Source: Chrysomallon squamiferum
Lineage: Eukaryota > Mollusca > Gastropoda > Neomphalida > Peltospiridae
Assembly (NCBI GenBank): GCA_012295275.1
Contig: CM022668.1
Span: 1,711,637 to 1,775,636, forward strand
Direction of reading: 5' to 3'
DNA: 64,000 nt
The notes under the pieces were generated by a model. That model was not told the origin of the DNA. It worked only from the letters and a program-made list of their open reading frames with translations, and searched no databases. This document shows positions 61,692 through 64,000 of this stretch, piece after piece (position 1 is the first letter of the stretch; the number at the start of each line of letters is the position of its first letter). The position numbers and the translations under genes are program-made.

Positions 61692-64000
61692 AACTGCCAT
61701 TTTTCTCTCTCTCTGTCTCTACCCCATCTCTCTCTCTGTCTCTCACTTTATTTTCTGCATGCTCATAAATACACACAAAAAACAAAAAGTGTTATCAGTT
61801 TTCAATCACTTTTTATATTTATATTACATTGTGCATATACAAAAATCAACTACAACAAATTTTAATAATATGTTTGTGGGTGTGTGTGTTTGTGTGTGTG
61901 TGTGTACACAGATATATATATATATACATACATACATAAATACATACACACACACACAAAAAAAGAAAATAAGTGCTATTCAAATTAATATTAAAAAGAA
62001 TGTTTTTGTAAAAACAGGATGAAAGTAAGTGTAATGGACTGTTTAGTTATTTTTTTGTTTATCTTTTAAACTTAGTAAATTGTACTAGAATGATACTAGA
62101 AGATATCATTTATGTTCAGATGAAATTCTGAAAGTGTAATTAATGGATATAGATTGTTAAGATAAGTTTTATAAAATTTATTTTAAAATAATAATGATAA
62201 TAAAAGTATTAATATCATTAATATAAAAGTTTACTGTATTTTTCTAATTTAGGTGCATATGTAATTTCATGATATGTCAACAAATGTTATTTTTTTATAT
62301 ACGATCTATATTGTTATTTCTGAAATAAATGAAACAGATCTGAAGAAAATTAGTCAAATAAATTTATATATTATATATTTATAAAACAACTTTATTTGTA
62401 TTTTTAAATTTAATTTAGTTTTAACAAACTTCAGATTTACATTTATTTCTATTGTTTTGTAATTTCTTTCTGTTTTGTTGTAATGCATTCAGTTTCTGGA
62501 ATCAGGGTGGTGGCCATGCTTTTCATGGGGTGTGTCTGTGAAAACAGCAAATGTTGATTGAAGCCATAAAATAAATTTTTAAAATGTGCTAATTTAATAT
62601 TTTTCTGTCCAGTCTATCATACACGTTTAGATTCAGCTAATAACAATCCTGACTACAATAGTTCTCCATTTTTTTAACATCCTCCTAATTCTTATACATC
62701 TGATGATGAATTATAATTTTTGTTCTTCAAAGATCAATTGAAAAAATAAAATAAAAAAATAAATGTTGTTAAATCTAAATGAAATGTCACTATATACAAT
62801 TTATTATATTTTATCATGAGATTTCCCCACTCAAAAATATGGTGCATATTTTACTAGCTATTACAATATTTTAGTTTTGAAGCATACTACAAAGATACAC
62901 AAAAATATTAATTAAAATTTTACACTTTTGTATTGTCTTACTTTCAGGAAATAATCATTGTTATTTCTGTGTTTTTAATGTTAACGAACATTTGTTAATA
63001 CTTTTCTAATGTTTTATACTAAGGCTATTTTATTTCTTAAAATAAAAATGTAAATTTTTCTGATTTAAAAATACTTTAATCGGTTATGAACTATAGCTTG
63101 TTTCAGTAAATTTATATTTTGATCTTAAATAAATTAAATTTTCTTTCGTAAAATACATATTTAGAACATAAGTAGATGAGAGATGGCAAACTGTATTTTT
63201 TCTTTAAAATCAATTATAGTTACTATATCAATGTTAATGCAGAAGTCAGAAAAATAATATTATTTGTCAGTGACTTAAAAACAACCTTGAGAAAAGTAGT
63301 AAAAAATGTTTTTAAAAATTAAAAATAAATAAAGTAAAAGAACTAAATAAAAATAATAAAAATAATTATTTTAGTATTTTGCATTGGAACTTTCTAATTT
63401 AATTATTGTCTCTCTTCTTAAGACTTTAAAAAAAAAAGGGGAATAAAATACATATGTGATAACTACAGCAATTTAAAATCAAATTTATTTATTATACATT
63501 ACAATAAATGTGATACTGTTTGTGATATTGTATAATTTAATTTTATTGCATTTGTTTTATTGCAACATATAATTATAATGAATATAACCTTTTTGTGCTA
63601 GATATAACATTTATATATATATATTTTTTTATAGTTAAATATTAAACTATTTAGCTATTAAATGTGTTTGTATATTATTTAATGTGCATGAACACATTTG
63701 TTTGTTAGTTTGCGTGTGCATGTTTACTTACATAAACATACTGTTCATGAAAAAAAGACATTGGTAAACTTTAGTAAGAATTTACAAATGCCAAAATTCT
63801 TCCCCACAGTAAATTAACTGTGCAAACATTACAACTGATTCTTCAGTATTGCAGTAGGTTTCATGACCACCTAAAGGTCAGAAGTAAAAGTTGAAAGCTG
63901 ACAGGGTTTTTAGTTTTGTATCTCAGTATTGGGTTACACCCCTGCTGTGTGTAAGACACTGGTTCAGGTAAACTGTGTGAGTGTCACAAAGGCTATCTGG
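61692..64000 (+). other. ODAD4 3' UTR and flanking DNA
   Basis: Starts with a CT-rich stretch and mixed GT/TA/CA repeats (61877-61960), followed by AT-rich DNA. Candidate AATAAA signals occur near 62322 and 62570. The last ~170 bp are less AT-rich and could be the start of another element or exon cut by the window edge. Confidence 0.6.

Overview
This is a window of AT-rich animal nuclear DNA. Genes are split into many short exons with GT-AG introns, and the introns are full of microsatellites and minisatellites. Two genes are recognisable: supervillin, an actin-linked gelsolin/villin-headpiece protein, and ODAD4/TTC25, an outer-dynein-arm docking factor. Together they indicate a metazoan with motile cilia. 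The texture of the non-coding DNA (TAA, TA, CA, GATA-like and GTAT repeats, long minisatellites, short hAT elements) resembles a lophotrochozoan such as a mollusc, but that placement is an inference. No bacterial, phage or CRISPR content was seen.

Layout. Positions 1-2508 are intronic or upstream DNA of the first gene, ending in a minisatellite that carries a splice acceptor. Positions 2509-37966 (+) hold 26 exons of supervillin (SVIL) covering 1,842 codons, and the true N-terminus lies to the left of the window. The first 12 exons encode a disordered region with repeated TQP[VI]T modules and six [GS]ILK motifs. The last 14 encode the gelsolin-like repeats and a villin headpiece. Positions 37967-41708 are the SVIL 3' UTR and intergenic DNA. 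Positions 41709-43075 (-) hold a small three-exon gene of unknown function (about 120 aa). It is head-to-head with ODAD4 across a 246-bp divergent promoter containing a perfect palindromic X-box (RFX site). Positions 43322-61691 (+) hold ODAD4, with TPR exons 1-11 followed by a tail of phase-1 cassette exons. Two of those are a tandem duplicate pair. There are two possible 3' ends: a giant acidic exon (56618-59910) or a short last exon (61603-61691) giving a 667-aa protein. Positions 61692-64000 are 3' flanking DNA.

The most interesting points are: splice-site-like and poly(A)-like signals amplified inside intronic minisatellites of SVIL; a cluster of putative PP1-docking motifs; the X-box divergent promoter; a recent exon duplication in ODAD4 whose second copy carries a dated hAT insertion; complementary (GT)n/(CA)n tracts around one ODAD4 exon; and a coding 30-bp repeat array with several frame-breaking indels. 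All exon boundaries were read by eye from splice motifs and codon phase. No transcript data or database search was available.
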